Assembly (NCBI GenBank): GCA_049115815.1
Contig: JAGDZO010000012.1
Coordinates: forward strand, 1 to 64,000
Origin: Marinoscillum sp049115815
GTDB taxonomy: Bacteria; Bacteroidota; Bacteroidia; Cytophagales; Cyclobacteriaceae
Reading direction: 5' to 3'
DNA length: 64,000 bases
The notes under the pieces are model-generated. The model did not search any database and was not told the origin of the DNA. It saw only the letters and a program-made list of their open reading frames with translations. Positions 33,769 to 43,182 of this stretch are shown here, piece after piece. The position numbers were made by a program, and so were the translations under genes. Position 1 is the stretch's first letter; every line of letters begins with the position of its first letter.

Positions 33769-33990
33769 ATGAACCGTAAAGCAATACCTATATTCTATGA
33801 GGGAAACAAAATTTTAAGAATTTCAGACTTGCCATCAAGTCAATTTGTTTTGTTTTCCGGATGGTTAACTCCTTCCCATTTCCTTACCCTTGGCGAAACT
33901 ACAGATTATGACTGTGTGAGCTACGACGATTACGAACACTGGTATCAGTATCACTACATTACCGAAAAGGAAGCGGATAATATCCTCTAA
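33769..33990 (+). CDS. small hypothetical protein, 73 aa
   Basis: This soluble acidic protein is rich in Tyr and Asp toward the C-terminus (TTDYDCVSYDDYEHWYQYHY). It has no signal peptide or recognised domain. The start has an ATG and an A/T-rich upstream region. It lies 38 bases before recJ on the same strand and may be the first gene of the recJ-lptB-GH3 unit. No function can be assigned. Confidence 0.6.
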   Translation: MNRKAIPIFYEGNKILRISDLPSSQFVLFSGWLTPSHFLTLGETTDYDCVSYDDYEHWYQYHYITEKEADNIL

Positions 33991-34028
33991 TTACTGTCAT
34001 ATTGGGCATATTTATCTAATTTCCCACT

Positions 34029-35732
34029 ATGGAAAAGCGATGGGTATTTAATGAGAGTTTTGATGAAAACACCGTCCAAAATCTCAGCTCATCTCTAAAT
34101 ATTCAATCCAAACTTGCTTGTCTACTAGCCCAAAGACAGGTCAATACTTTTGAGGAAGCTAAAACGTTTTTTCGCCCTTCTCTGAGCGACCTGCATGATC
34201 CCTTTCTCATGAAGGACATGGACAAGGCTGTCAATCGGCTTTGTGATGCCATCTTCTCCAATCAAAAAATCCTGATTTACGGTGACTATGATGTAGATGG
34301 GACCACATCTGTGTCGCTGATGTATGGATTTCTAAAAGCATTTTCTGATCAGCTCGAGTATTACATTCCCGATAGGTATACGGAAGGATACGGTATTTCT
34401 CAGAAAGGAATCGAATATGCTAACGACAATGGGTTTTCATTGATTATCAGCTTGGATTGTGGCATAAGAGCCGTTGGCATGGCCGATCTTGCCCGTAACT
34501 ATGGGATCGATCTAATCATCTGTGACCATCACTTACCCGGTGATCAACTCCCAGATGCACTGGCGATCTTAGATCCCAAGCAAGCAGATGATCATTACCC
34601 TTTCAAAGAACTCTCAGGGTGTGGTGTTGGGTTCAAACTTCTGCAAGGATTTTGTATCCAAAATTCAATCCCAATGGAGCAATTGCTCGAGCATCTCGAT
34701 TTAGTTGTGGTGAGCATAGCCTCCGATATAGTACCAATCGTTGGAGAAAATCGAGTGTTGGCATATTATGGGTTGAAAAAGCTTAACAGCTCACCATGTG
34801 CCGGGCTCAAGGCACTCATAGATGTAAGCGGTCTTAAGAACGAACTGGATATTACCAGCATAGTGTTTTACCTCGGGCCTAGAATCAACGCCACGGGGAG
34901 ATTGACCCATGCTCATGATTCTGTGAAGTTATTGACGGCAACAGACGCTACTGAGACTGAAGCATTCGCCTCTGTGCTTCATGATCAAAATGCCCAAAGG
35001 AAAGATTTTGATAAGTCCATCACGGAAGAAGCTATTACCATGATCGAATCAGATGACAAGCTTATCAAGGCTCGATCCACAGTGTTGTACAAAGAAGACT
35101 GGCACAAAGGTGTCATCGGAATTGTGGCTTCCAGATGTATTGAGAGGTATTATCGCCCTACTATCATCCTTACTGAATCTAAGGGGAAGGCAACAGGTAG
35201 CGCAAGATCCATTGAGGGGTTTGATATTCATGAAGGAATAGCTGCCTGCTCAGAGTTGCTTGATCAATTTGGTGGGCACAAGCATGCTGCTGGGCTGACC
35301 ATGCCAGTAGAAAATGTAACCGCTTTCGCCGAAAAATTTGACGAGTATGTTACGAATCATCTTAAGTCAGATCTGCTCCAACCTATACTGGAAGTAGATC
35401 TAGAAGTTCCTCTAGATTTCATCAATTACAAGACATACAACATCATTAAGCAGATGTCGCCATTCGGTCCTCAAAACCAAAAGCCTGTATTCGTCTCCAG
35501 AGGGGTCTCTCTAAAATATCCGCCCAAACGAATAAAAACTGAACACCTCAAGCTTAGCATCGTTCAGGTAGGAAACAGCATGGTCTATGAAGCCATTGGT
35601 TTTGGTTTAGCCGAACATTTGGAAGCTATCACTTCAGCATCCTCATTTGACGTGGCATATCAAATAGAGGAAAATCAATATCGTGGCAATAAAAGCCTAC
35701 AGATAAACATTAAGGATGTGAAATTTGAATGA
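34029..35732 (+). CDS. recJ: single-stranded-DNA-specific exonuclease RecJ
   Basis: This 567-aa DHH-family nuclease carries motif I IYGDYDVDGTTS near residue 85, LIISLDCGIRA, motif III CDHHLPGD near 166, and the C-terminal DHHA1 signature GGHKHAAGLTMP near 417. An OB-fold region follows (about 450-560). RecJ degrades ssDNA 5'-3' in mismatch and recombinational repair. Its length is typical. It is followed 21 bases later by lptB. Confidence 0.95.
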   Translation: MEKRWVFNESFDENTVQNLSSSLNIQSKLACLLAQRQVNTFEEAKTFFRPSLSDLHDPFLMKDMDKAVNRLCDAIFSNQKILIYGDYDVDGTTSVSLMYGFLKAFSDQLEYYIPDRYTEGYGISQKGIEYANDNGFSLIISLDCGIRAVGMADLARNYGIDLIICDHHLPGDQLPDALAILDPKQADDHYPFKELSGCGVGFKLLQGFCIQNSIPMEQLLEHLDLVVVSIASDIVPIVGENRVLAYYGLKKLNSSPCAGLKALIDVSGLKNELDITSIVFYLGPRINATGRLTHAHDSVKLLTATDATETEAFASVLHDQNAQRKDFDKSITEEAITMIESDDKLIKARSTVLYKEDWHKGVIGIVASRCIERYYRPTIILTESKGKATGSARSIEGFDIHEGIAACSELLDQFGGHKHAAGLTMPVENVTAFAEKFDEYVTNHLKSDLLQPILEVDLEVPLDFINYKTYNIIKQMSPFGPQNQKPVFVSRGVSLKYPPKRIKTEHLKLSIVQVGNSMVYEAIGFGLAEHLEAITSASSFDVAYQIEENQYRGNKSLQINIKDVKFE

Positions 35733-35753
35733 TATCTTGCGGGGACTATAGAT

Positions 35754-36491
35754 ATGGAATTACGAGCCGAACATTTAATTAAAAAGTACAATAAGCGCAA
35801 AGTCGTCAATGACATCTCCGTGTCAGTTAATCAAGGGGAAATAGTTGGACTACTTGGCCCAAATGGTGCAGGTAAAACGACCACTTTTTACATGGTTGTT
35901 GGGTTAATCAAACCTAATGAAGGGCATATCTTTTTGGATGATGAAGACATCACGGACTTGGCCATGTATCGCAGAGCTAAAAAAGGGATTGGCTATCTGG
36001 CTCAGGAAGCATCTGTCTTTAGAAAGCTATCTGTGGAAGACAACATCTTGGCCGTGTTGGAAATGACTAAGCTTTCCAAAGCCGAGCAAAGGGACAAAAT
36101 GGAATCCCTACTGGATGAATTTAGCCTTACACACGTAAGAAAAAACCTGGGTATGGTACTGTCAGGTGGTGAGAGAAGAAGAACTGAAATAGCCCGTGCG
36201 CTGGCAGTGGATCCAAAATTTGTATTGCTGGATGAGCCATTTGCAGGAGTTGACCCGATTGCTGTAGAAGAGATCCAGACCATAGTAGCTCAGCTGAAAG
36301 ACAAGAACATTGGCATCTTGATCACCGATCACAATGTGGACGAAACTTTGTCTATTACAGATAGAGCCTACCTCATGTTCGAAGGAAACCTCCTCAAGGC
36401 AGGCACACCAGAGGAACTAGCGGCTGACGAACAAGTAAGGCGCGTTTATTTGGGTAAAAACTTCGAGCTTAAGCGTAAAAAAGAAGATTAA
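35754..36491 (+). CDS. lptB: LPS export ABC transporter ATP-binding protein LptB
   Basis: This 245-aa ABC ATPase has Walker A GLLGPNGAGKTTTFYMV, a Q-loop in GYLAQEASVFRKLSVEDNI, signature LSGGERRRTEIARAL, Walker B FVLLDEPFAGVDP and H-loop ITDHNVDETL. The LSGGERRR and QEASVFRKL combination is diagnostic of LptB. It powers extraction of LPS from the inner membrane via LptFGC, which are not in this window. The next gene starts directly after the stop. Confidence 0.95.
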   Translation: MELRAEHLIKKYNKRKVVNDISVSVNQGEIVGLLGPNGAGKTTTFYMVVGLIKPNEGHIFLDDEDITDLAMYRRAKKGIGYLAQEASVFRKLSVEDNILAVLEMTKLSKAEQRDKMESLLDEFSLTHVRKNLGMVLSGGERRRTEIARALAVDPKFVLLDEPFAGVDPIAVEEIQTIVAQLKDKNIGILITDHNVDETLSITDRAYLMFEGNLLKAGTPEELAADEQVRRVYLGKNFELKRKKED

Positions 36492-38018
36492 GTGGAGCTG
36501 TTTAACTCCATATTGACCTGGGTCATGAAGAAACGAATTCATGACATTGAACTCTTCATGAAGTACCCTCATGAGGTTCAGGAGGAGTTATTAATTAGTT
36601 TGCTAGACAGGGCGGCCAATACCGCCTACGGAAAGCAATACGATTTTTCCAGCATTCTAAACAGTAGAGAATTCCAGGAGCGCGTACCCATAGTAACCTA
36701 TGAGGAGCTGTTTCCATACATTGATAGGCTGATGCAGGGAGAGCAAAATCTTCTGTGGCCTACTGAGGTCAGGTGGTTTGCAAAGTCATCAGGCACCACC
36801 AACGCGCGCAGCAAATTCATCCCCGTCTCTAATGAGGCGCTAGAAGATTGTCATTACAAGGGAGGCAAAGACATGCTCTCCATTTACATGAATAATTACC
36901 CGGAAACTAAAATGTTCGCCGGTAAAAATCTCGTCATTGGCGGAAGTCAGCAGGTAAACCAATTTGACAAAAATGGTAAATCTTATTATGGTGATGTATC
37001 TGCTGTCCTGCTGAAAAATCTCCCATTCTGGGCACAGATGGTAAGGACTCCTTCCATGGACATAGCCCTCATGGATGAGTGGGAAGAGAAAATCGAAAAA
37101 ATGGCACAATACACTGCCAATGAAAACGTCACTTCCATTTCTGGTGTACCTACCTGGACCATTGTTCTGTTGGAGCGAATTCTCGAAATAAAAGGAGCCA
37201 AATCTATACCTGAAGTTTGGCCAAATTTGGAGGTGTTTATTCACGGGGCTGTGGCATTTACTCCGTACGAAAAGCTATTCCAAAGTTTAATTCCTTCACC
37301 TAACATGCATTATATGGAGACATACAATGCGTCAGAAGGTTTCTTCGGCATCCAAGATCAAACAGACTCTAAGGACATGCTCCTTATGCTGGATTATGGA
37401 ATTTATTATGAATTTATTCCGGCGGAGGAATGGGATAGTGAAAATCCAAAAACACTCCAATTGGATCAGGTGGAGCTTGGAAAGAACTACGCGATCGTCA
37501 TCACTACCAATGCCGGTCTGTGGCGATATAAAATTGGAGATACCATTCGGTTTACTTCTCTAGATCCACATAGAATTAGAATCAGTGGCAGAACCAAACA
37601 CTATATCAATGCATTTGGCGAGGAATTAATAATAGAAAATGCAGAGGAAGCCATAGCCTATGCATGCGAAAAGACCGATGCTGAAATAGAAAACTTCACT
37701 GCCGGGCCCAAATACTTGGAGTCCGGTAAACAAGGGAGTCACGAGTGGGTGATAGAATTCAACAAGGCTCCGGATAACATTCATAGATTTGGTCAGGTAT
37801 TGGATGAAAGAATCCGAGAAATCAATTCTGACTATGATGCCAAACGCCATAGAGATATAGCCTTAGTTGCCCCAGACATACATACTGCAAAGCCCGGAAC
37901 GTTCTACAATTGGATGAAAAAACGAGGCAAGCTAGGCGGGCAACACAAAGTGCCCAGACTGTCCAATAACCGTGAGTACATCGAGGATTTGTTGGAGATG
38001 ATGGGTTCTAGTGCCTAG
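36492..38018 (+). CDS. GH3-family acyl-adenylate/amide synthetase
   Basis: This 508-aa bacterial member of the GH3 (auxin-responsive promoter) family belongs to the ANL adenylate-forming superfamily. The P-loop-like motif WFAKSSGTTNARSKFIPVS is near residues 95-113, and the second motif YNASEGFFGIQD is near 277. LWRYKIGDTIRF follows, and the C-terminal lid includes GRTKHYINAFGEELI. Plant relatives conjugate amino acids to plant hormones; the bacterial substrates are unknown. The GTG start abuts the lptB stop, so it is co-translated with an LPS-export gene, which hints at an envelope-related role (inference). Confidence 0.88.
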   Translation: MELFNSILTWVMKKRIHDIELFMKYPHEVQEELLISLLDRAANTAYGKQYDFSSILNSREFQERVPIVTYEELFPYIDRLMQGEQNLLWPTEVRWFAKSSGTTNARSKFIPVSNEALEDCHYKGGKDMLSIYMNNYPETKMFAGKNLVIGGSQQVNQFDKNGKSYYGDVSAVLLKNLPFWAQMVRTPSMDIALMDEWEEKIEKMAQYTANENVTSISGVPTWTIVLLERILEIKGAKSIPEVWPNLEVFIHGAVAFTPYEKLFQSLIPSPNMHYMETYNASEGFFGIQDQTDSKDMLLMLDYGIYYEFIPAEEWDSENPKTLQLDQVELGKNYAIVITTNAGLWRYKIGDTIRFTSLDPHRIRISGRTKHYINAFGEELIIENAEEAIAYACEKTDAEIENFTAGPKYLESGKQGSHEWVIEFNKAPDNIHRFGQVLDERIREINSDYDAKRHRDIALVAPDIHTAKPGTFYNWMKKRGKLGGQHKVPRLSNNREYIEDLLEMMGSSA

Positions 38019-38019
38019 T

Positions 38020-39051
38020 CTACTCCCCTACATGGGTCACGTAATTCTCCCATTTCTCAAGTACACTTTCAAAATCTTCTGGCAAATCTGAATCAAATTG
38101 TACAGTTTCTTTAGTGACCGGGTGGATGAAACCAAGTGTCTTGGCATGTAAGGCTTGTCTAGGCATAGCTTTGAAGCAATTGTTGACGAACTGCTTATAC
38201 TTCGTAAAAACTGTTCCTTTTAAAACTTGATCCCCACCATAGGTTGCATCATTGAAGAGTGGGTGACCAATGTATTTCATATGAGCTCGTATCTGATGGG
38301 TTCTACCAGTCTCTAAGTTGCATTTGACCAAAGTTACATATCTCAACCGTTTCAACACCTTGAAGTGGGTAACCGCGCGCTTCCCAAAATCTCCTTCGGG
38401 GAATGCTGCCGTGATTCGCCTGTCTTTCAGGCTTCTTCCCACATTTACATTGATCGTACCCTCATCCTCTTCCACATCACCCCACACGAGTGCGTAGTAG
38501 GTTCGCTCAATGCTGTGATCAAAAAATTGCTTAGCCAGTCCGCTCATTGCTTGCTCAGACTTAGCAATGACCAACAAGCCAGAGGTGTCTTTATCTATAC
38601 GATGTACCAATCCCGGTCGACCTTCATTGCCCTCCATTTCTGGCAAGTTCTTGAAATGATAGGCTAGGCCATTTACCAAAGTCCCTGACCAATTTTGATA
38701 AGCGGGGTGGACTACCATTCCCGCTTCTTTATTCACTATAAGTAAGTCTTTATCTTCAAAAACAATATTAAGGGGAATATCCTCTGGCACGACCTCCTCA
38801 TCTCTCGGCGGCTCTGTGAGATAGATATGAATGGAATCTCCAGGACGAACTTTATAGTTGGGTTTGACCAGCTGATCATTGACCTTCACAAACCCATCTT
38901 TAATCCCGACCTGAACCTTATTACGGGTTGCATTCGGAATCCGATCCATCAAAAACTTATCTATCCTAAGCAAAGTCTGCTTAGGATCCACCACTATATG
39001 AAAATGCTCAAATAATTCTTCTTCTAATGGCTCTTCCTGTTCCTCACTCAT
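38020..39051 (-). CDS. rluD: RluD-type 23S rRNA pseudouridine synthase
   Basis: This 343-aa protein has an N-terminal S4 RNA-binding domain (about 20-85, LRIDKFLMDRIPNATRNKVQ) and a RluA/RluD catalytic domain. The catalytic Asp is in GLVHRIDKDTSGLLVIAKS, and GRTHQIRAHMKYIGHPLFND is downstream. It makes pseudouridines in helix 69 of 23S rRNA in E. coli; the same is assumed here. It is divergent from the PLP enzyme gene with 26 bases between starts. Confidence 0.93.
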   Translation of the reverse strand: MSEEQEEPLEEELFEHFHIVVDPKQTLLRIDKFLMDRIPNATRNKVQVGIKDGFVKVNDQLVKPNYKVRPGDSIHIYLTEPPRDEEVVPEDIPLNIVFEDKDLLIVNKEAGMVVHPAYQNWSGTLVNGLAYHFKNLPEMEGNEGRPGLVHRIDKDTSGLLVIAKSEQAMSGLAKQFFDHSIERTYYALVWGDVEEDEGTINVNVGRSLKDRRITAAFPEGDFGKRAVTHFKVLKRLRYVTLVKCNLETGRTHQIRAHMKYIGHPLFNDATYGGDQVLKGTVFTKYKQFVNNCFKAMPRQALHAKTLGFIHPVTKETVQFDSDLPEDFESVLEKWENYVTHVGE

Positions 39052-39077
39052 GAAGCAAATTTATCTAACTTCGGTCT

Positions 39078-39983
39078 ATGGAGCGCATTCCTTCTCCCTT
39101 AGAAAAAATATCCGACCCTTTGTTCGAAGAGAAAGACATTGAGGTATGGATCAAAAGGGATGATCTCATTCATCCAAGAATCATGGGCAACAAATGGAGG
39201 AAACTGAAATACAACATTCTCCATATACAAACTCAAGACCTAGCCGGTATTGTGACCTTGGGTGGAGCTTACTCCAATCATATAGCGGCAACAGCCGCCG
39301 CATGTGCAGATAATAACATCCCATGTGTGGGAATTATCAGGGGCGAAGAGCTCAAGTTAGATAGCAATGATACGCTGCTTACTGCTCATGAGCATGGAAT
39401 GGCGTTGAGATTTGTGACACGAGCTCGATATAGAGACCTTACTTCAAACCCATCAATTCTTGCTTCGGAGTTTCCAGATTTTCACATCGTACCAGAGGGA
39501 GGTACGAACGAGTTAGCCATTAAAGGTTGCGAAGAAATCATTCAGGAATTAGACATGTCATTCGATCACATCATTACCTCGGTAGGTACCGGGGGCACCA
39601 TGGCAGGGATCATCAAGGCACTCAAAGGAAAGTCAAATATCATTGGTGTTCTTGCCCTGAAAGGTGAAGGTTTTCAAAAATCATTCAGGGATTTACTTGA
39701 TCAATATCACATAGGTTTCTTAAATTATACCCTTATGCATGATTGCCATTTAGGGGGTTACGCGAAAGTGCCTGATTTCCTGATCGATTTTATCAATGAG
39801 ACCAAGACTGCTCAAAACATTCTTTTTGACCCAATTTATACTGCCAAGATGTACTATGCCGTTTATAGACTGATTCGAGAAAACTACTTTTCGAAAGGTA
39901 CACGAATCCTTCTTGTCCATACGGGTGGCCTTCAGGGAATCAGAGGTATCAATCAAAAATCTGCAAAAAAGATATTGCTTTAG
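39078..39983 (+). CDS. ACC deaminase/D-cysteine desulfhydrase-like PLP enzyme
   Basis: This 301-aa fold-type II PLP protein has WIKRDDLIHPRIMGNKWRKLKY with the Schiff-base Lys (about residue 37-40), GGAYSNHIAATAAAC, and the phosphate loop SVGTGGTMAGI near 167. HTGGLQGIRG is near the C-terminus. It is shorter than typical ACC deaminases (about 338 aa), and relatives with this layout are mostly D-cysteine desulfhydrases. Specificity cannot be told by eye. It is followed 15 bases later by a lipoprotein gene on the same strand. Confidence 0.87.
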   Translation: MERIPSPLEKISDPLFEEKDIEVWIKRDDLIHPRIMGNKWRKLKYNILHIQTQDLAGIVTLGGAYSNHIAATAAACADNNIPCVGIIRGEELKLDSNDTLLTAHEHGMALRFVTRARYRDLTSNPSILASEFPDFHIVPEGGTNELAIKGCEEIIQELDMSFDHIITSVGTGGTMAGIIKALKGKSNIIGVLALKGEGFQKSFRDLLDQYHIGFLNYTLMHDCHLGGYAKVPDFLIDFINETKTAQNILFDPIYTAKMYYAVYRLIRENYFSKGTRILLVHTGGLQGIRGINQKSAKKILL

Positions 39984-39997
39984 ACTAAATTACCCCT

Positions 39998-41590
39998 GTG
40001 AAAAAGTTATCGACCGCTCTTATAATGCTCTTTTGCCTGAGTTGCAACGTCAATGAACTTGACTTTGACAATTTGGAAGGCCCTACCCTTAGCGGGAAAG
40101 TTGCGCTCCCATTGGGCACAATTTCCTACACCATGCGTGATCTCATAGAAGAAGTGGAGGATGGTGAGTTACGGCTTGAAGAGGATTCTACATCTCTTAT
40201 TATTCTATCTTATTTTGATAGTGCAGAATACTCTGCTGGTGATGATGTATTATACATCGATGATATTGTCAACGGGGCAGCCATTTCCATTCCAAGTTTT
40301 CCTGCGCTTCCTTTCGACACTACTTATGTAATTGACACCACATTTGTTTTCACTTACCCTGCAAGCGAAAGTGAAGCTTTGGATTCTGTCTTTTATGATG
40401 GAGGCAGTCTTACTTTTAGTCTAAGTTCCAATCTCCCGTATGATGTTGATTACTCCTTTACGCTAGCGCAAACTACTCGTATTTCTAATGGAGAAGCCGT
40501 ATCATTTGCTGGTTCGTTGGTAGGAAATAGTAGTGTCAATAGCTCGGAGGAATTATCAGGATTGCGTACAGAATTGACATCTCAAGATGGCAATAATATT
40601 TTTATCATGTCTGTAACTATCGATATCGACTTGGCAACAGGCCAAGCCACAACCGGAAATAATACCTTGGATATCGAGCTTGGTTTTATTGATCAAGACT
40701 TTGAAACACTTTATGGGAAATTCGGACAGGACACCATCCAAATAGGTGAAGAGTCTCTTGAAATTTCCTTTTTTGATGACCTTGGAGATTTTGGTTTATC
40801 CCTCGGGTCTCCATCCCTAAATTTTCACTTTGAGAGTTCACTGGGTCTTCCAATTGGTTTGCTACTAAATGGGATGTATGCCGTGAAAAATGACGGTGAC
40901 AATGCTGATACTACATATCTGGCTGGTGCTGTGACTGCCTCACCACAAGTTATCGAAGGAGCATTAGAGCCTGGTGCCGAACAAACTTCCACTATCTCGA
41001 TTAACACCGACAACTCTACACTGAGAGATTTCTTAGGTATTGCACCAAATGCCATTGGTTTTAGCCTTTCGGCAATGGCCAACCCGATAGACCCGACATT
41101 GAGCAATTTTCTTCCAGACTCTGCTGGCATACGGACTGCCATTGAAGTTTCTATTCCTCTTGAAGTATCTCTCGACAACCTATCAAGGGAAATAGATTTT
41201 GAACTCGGAGATGGTCTCGAATTTGATGAAGCCGAGACGCTTACCATGCGAATTGTAACTCAGAATGGACTTCCGTTTAACGCTCGATTGGAGATAGATG
41301 TCAAAAATGAGACTGACTCTGTCATCCATACCGTTCCTCAAGTACTGGTGCTGGAAACACCACTACTTAATACGTTGGGTATAGTGACCTCACCAAAAAA
41401 GGCGGTTTCAGATATCATCATGGATGAGGCTGGAGTCACCGCGCTGAGAGAAGGTGACAAACTTGTCTTAAGGATAATCCTCAATACACCTAGCACTGGA
41501 GGTTCGAGAGAGTTTTTTGTCAAGGTGCTTGCTGACTATGAGATTTCTGCATCGGTATCTGTCTTAGGTAAATTAAAAGCTGACTTATGA
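39998..41590 (+). CDS. large hypothetical lipoprotein, 530 aa
   Basis: This protein starts with GTG and has a lipobox signal (MKKLSTALIMLFCLSC). The mature part is acidic, Ser/Thr-rich and predicted to be all-beta (alternating short strands, several internal repeats such as LEVSLDNL and LEISFFDDLGDF). No enzymatic motif is visible. Its stop overlaps the start of the DUF5723 gene (ATGA), which points to a joint complex at the outer membrane or cell surface. I do not recognise a named family for certain. Confidence 0.75.
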   Translation: MKKLSTALIMLFCLSCNVNELDFDNLEGPTLSGKVALPLGTISYTMRDLIEEVEDGELRLEEDSTSLIILSYFDSAEYSAGDDVLYIDDIVNGAAISIPSFPALPFDTTYVIDTTFVFTYPASESEALDSVFYDGGSLTFSLSSNLPYDVDYSFTLAQTTRISNGEAVSFAGSLVGNSSVNSSEELSGLRTELTSQDGNNIFIMSVTIDIDLATGQATTGNNTLDIELGFIDQDFETLYGKFGQDTIQIGEESLEISFFDDLGDFGLSLGSPSLNFHFESSLGLPIGLLLNGMYAVKNDGDNADTTYLAGAVTASPQVIEGALEPGAEQTSTISINTDNSTLRDFLGIAPNAIGFSLSAMANPIDPTLSNFLPDSAGIRTAIEVSIPLEVSLDNLSREIDFELGDGLEFDEAETLTMRIVTQNGLPFNARLEIDVKNETDSVIHTVPQVLVLETPLLNTLGIVTSPKKAVSDIIMDEAGVTALREGDKLVLRIILNTPSTGGSREFFVKVLADYEISASVSVLGKLKADL

Positions 41591-43182
41591 TGAGAAAACA
41601 ACTTGCTCTTGCGTTTTTGATTGTCACTTTAAGTTTCACCACCCGAGCTCAGCACAGTTTGGCTTTTTATCACCTAGGTGATGCTACTTTTCAGAATAGT
41701 TTTTATAATCCAGCTTCATTGCCAGAAGGTAAGGTGTTTATTGGGTTACCCGTTCTATCTGGTATTCATTTGAATTTTAACAATAAGTTCAGCTATTCAG
41801 ATTTCATAGGAAAGTCTGAATCAGGAGGAAGCAAAATTGATCTGGATAAATTGCTAGACAGCTTCCAAAAAAACAACATGACAAGCACTACGATGACTTT
41901 CAGCTTGTTTCATTTTGCAGTATCTACTAACACCGGTAAGAATTTCTCCATATTCGCTAACGAGCGAATAGAGATGGATTTATTATACCCAAAATCCCTT
42001 ATGCAGTTTGCCATCAAAGGGAACGGTGACAACCTTGGCGAAACAGTGAAAATTGGTAAGACCAGAATGTCAGCCACGCACTTTCGAGAAATAGGATTGG
42101 GCTATTCCATGACGGTGGGAAAAGATCTAAGTATTGGTGTAAGGGCAAAGTATCTCCAAGGATTTCTGAACCTTAGCACGCCAGGCAATTTTACGGCAGA
42201 TTTGACCACAGATGCTGAGGACTATTCCTTACATCTAGACCTTCACAATGCGACATTACGCACGAGCGGAATGGGTGTGTATCAAGGAGAAAGTGGAAAT
42301 ATTGCTACTCATATGATTATGAATAATAACAGAGGTGGAGCGATAGATTTAGGATTTAATTATAACCTTGATAGATTTAATACCATCTCAGCTTCATTGG
42401 TTGATATTGGCTTTATCTCTTGGAAAGAAGACATTAAAAACCACACTTATAGTGATACGACCATGGTCTATTCTGGTATTGATCTCAGTGAGCCTGATGA
42501 CTTGGAGCAGCAGATTGAAGACAGTTTGATCAACAAATTTAAAGATCGCAGGACGGAGACCTACGAGACATTTACCACCATCACTAGCCCAAAAGCTTAC
42601 TTGAGCTGGACATTTCACACACCATTTGGTGGAGACGTGATTGGGACAAGTGGTACACGATATACCCAAGGCCAGCTGAAATGGATGTTTGGAGCCGGAT
42701 ATCGCCAGAGACTCGGAAATTTCTTGGTGGGAAGTGTGAATGTCACCAAGCTCCCGCAACAATTTCTCAACCTTGGCGGTGCATTATCCATCAAAGGCGG
42801 TCCTGCACAGATGTATCTGGCTGTTGATCATATCATGAACTTTGACGTGACCAAGTTTCAAGCTTTCGATTTCAGATTTGGTATCAACTTTATCATTGGC
42901 CAACGAGACCCGGAAATCTTGGCTAAAAAAGACAATGGCCCGAAAAGCAAACGAACCAAAACAGCCACAGGGAGTTTCTTAGGAAATAAGGTGGATGTGA
43001 AAGGGCAGGAAGGAATCTACACCATCATTGACAAGCAAGGCCGTAGACTAAAGTCAGACTATGACGTGCGTGTGAAGCCGAATAAAGGCGATAAGAAAAA
43101 AGTCAAAATTCAGACAGTGGAGGATCCTATTCCGAAGGAAAGCAATAGAAGACAAAAGAAGAAGCCAAGAAAGGACTTCTAA
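41587..43182 (+). CDS. DUF5723-family outer-membrane beta-barrel protein
   Basis: This 531-aa protein has a signal peptide (MMRKQLALAFLIVTLSFTTRAQ) and a beta-barrel-like body. The opening SLAFYHLGDATFQNSFYNPASLP matches DUF5723, a porin-like family of Bacteroidota. The C-terminal 90 residues are very basic (KSKRTKTATG, RRQKKKPRKDF), unusual for a barrel and possibly periplasmic or peptidoglycan-binding. It is translationally coupled to the preceding lipoprotein. The function is unknown. Confidence 0.82.
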   Translation: MMRKQLALAFLIVTLSFTTRAQHSLAFYHLGDATFQNSFYNPASLPEGKVFIGLPVLSGIHLNFNNKFSYSDFIGKSESGGSKIDLDKLLDSFQKNNMTSTTMTFSLFHFAVSTNTGKNFSIFANERIEMDLLYPKSLMQFAIKGNGDNLGETVKIGKTRMSATHFREIGLGYSMTVGKDLSIGVRAKYLQGFLNLSTPGNFTADLTTDAEDYSLHLDLHNATLRTSGMGVYQGESGNIATHMIMNNNRGGAIDLGFNYNLDRFNTISASLVDIGFISWKEDIKNHTYSDTTMVYSGIDLSEPDDLEQQIEDSLINKFKDRRTETYETFTTITSPKAYLSWTFHTPFGGDVIGTSGTRYTQGQLKWMFGAGYRQRLGNFLVGSVNVTKLPQQFLNLGGALSIKGGPAQMYLAVDHIMNFDVTKFQAFDFRFGINFIIGQRDPEILAKKDNGPKSKRTKTATGSFLGNKVDVKGQEGIYTIIDKQGRRLKSDYDVRVKPNKGDKKKVKIQTVEDPIPKESNRRQKKKPRKDF

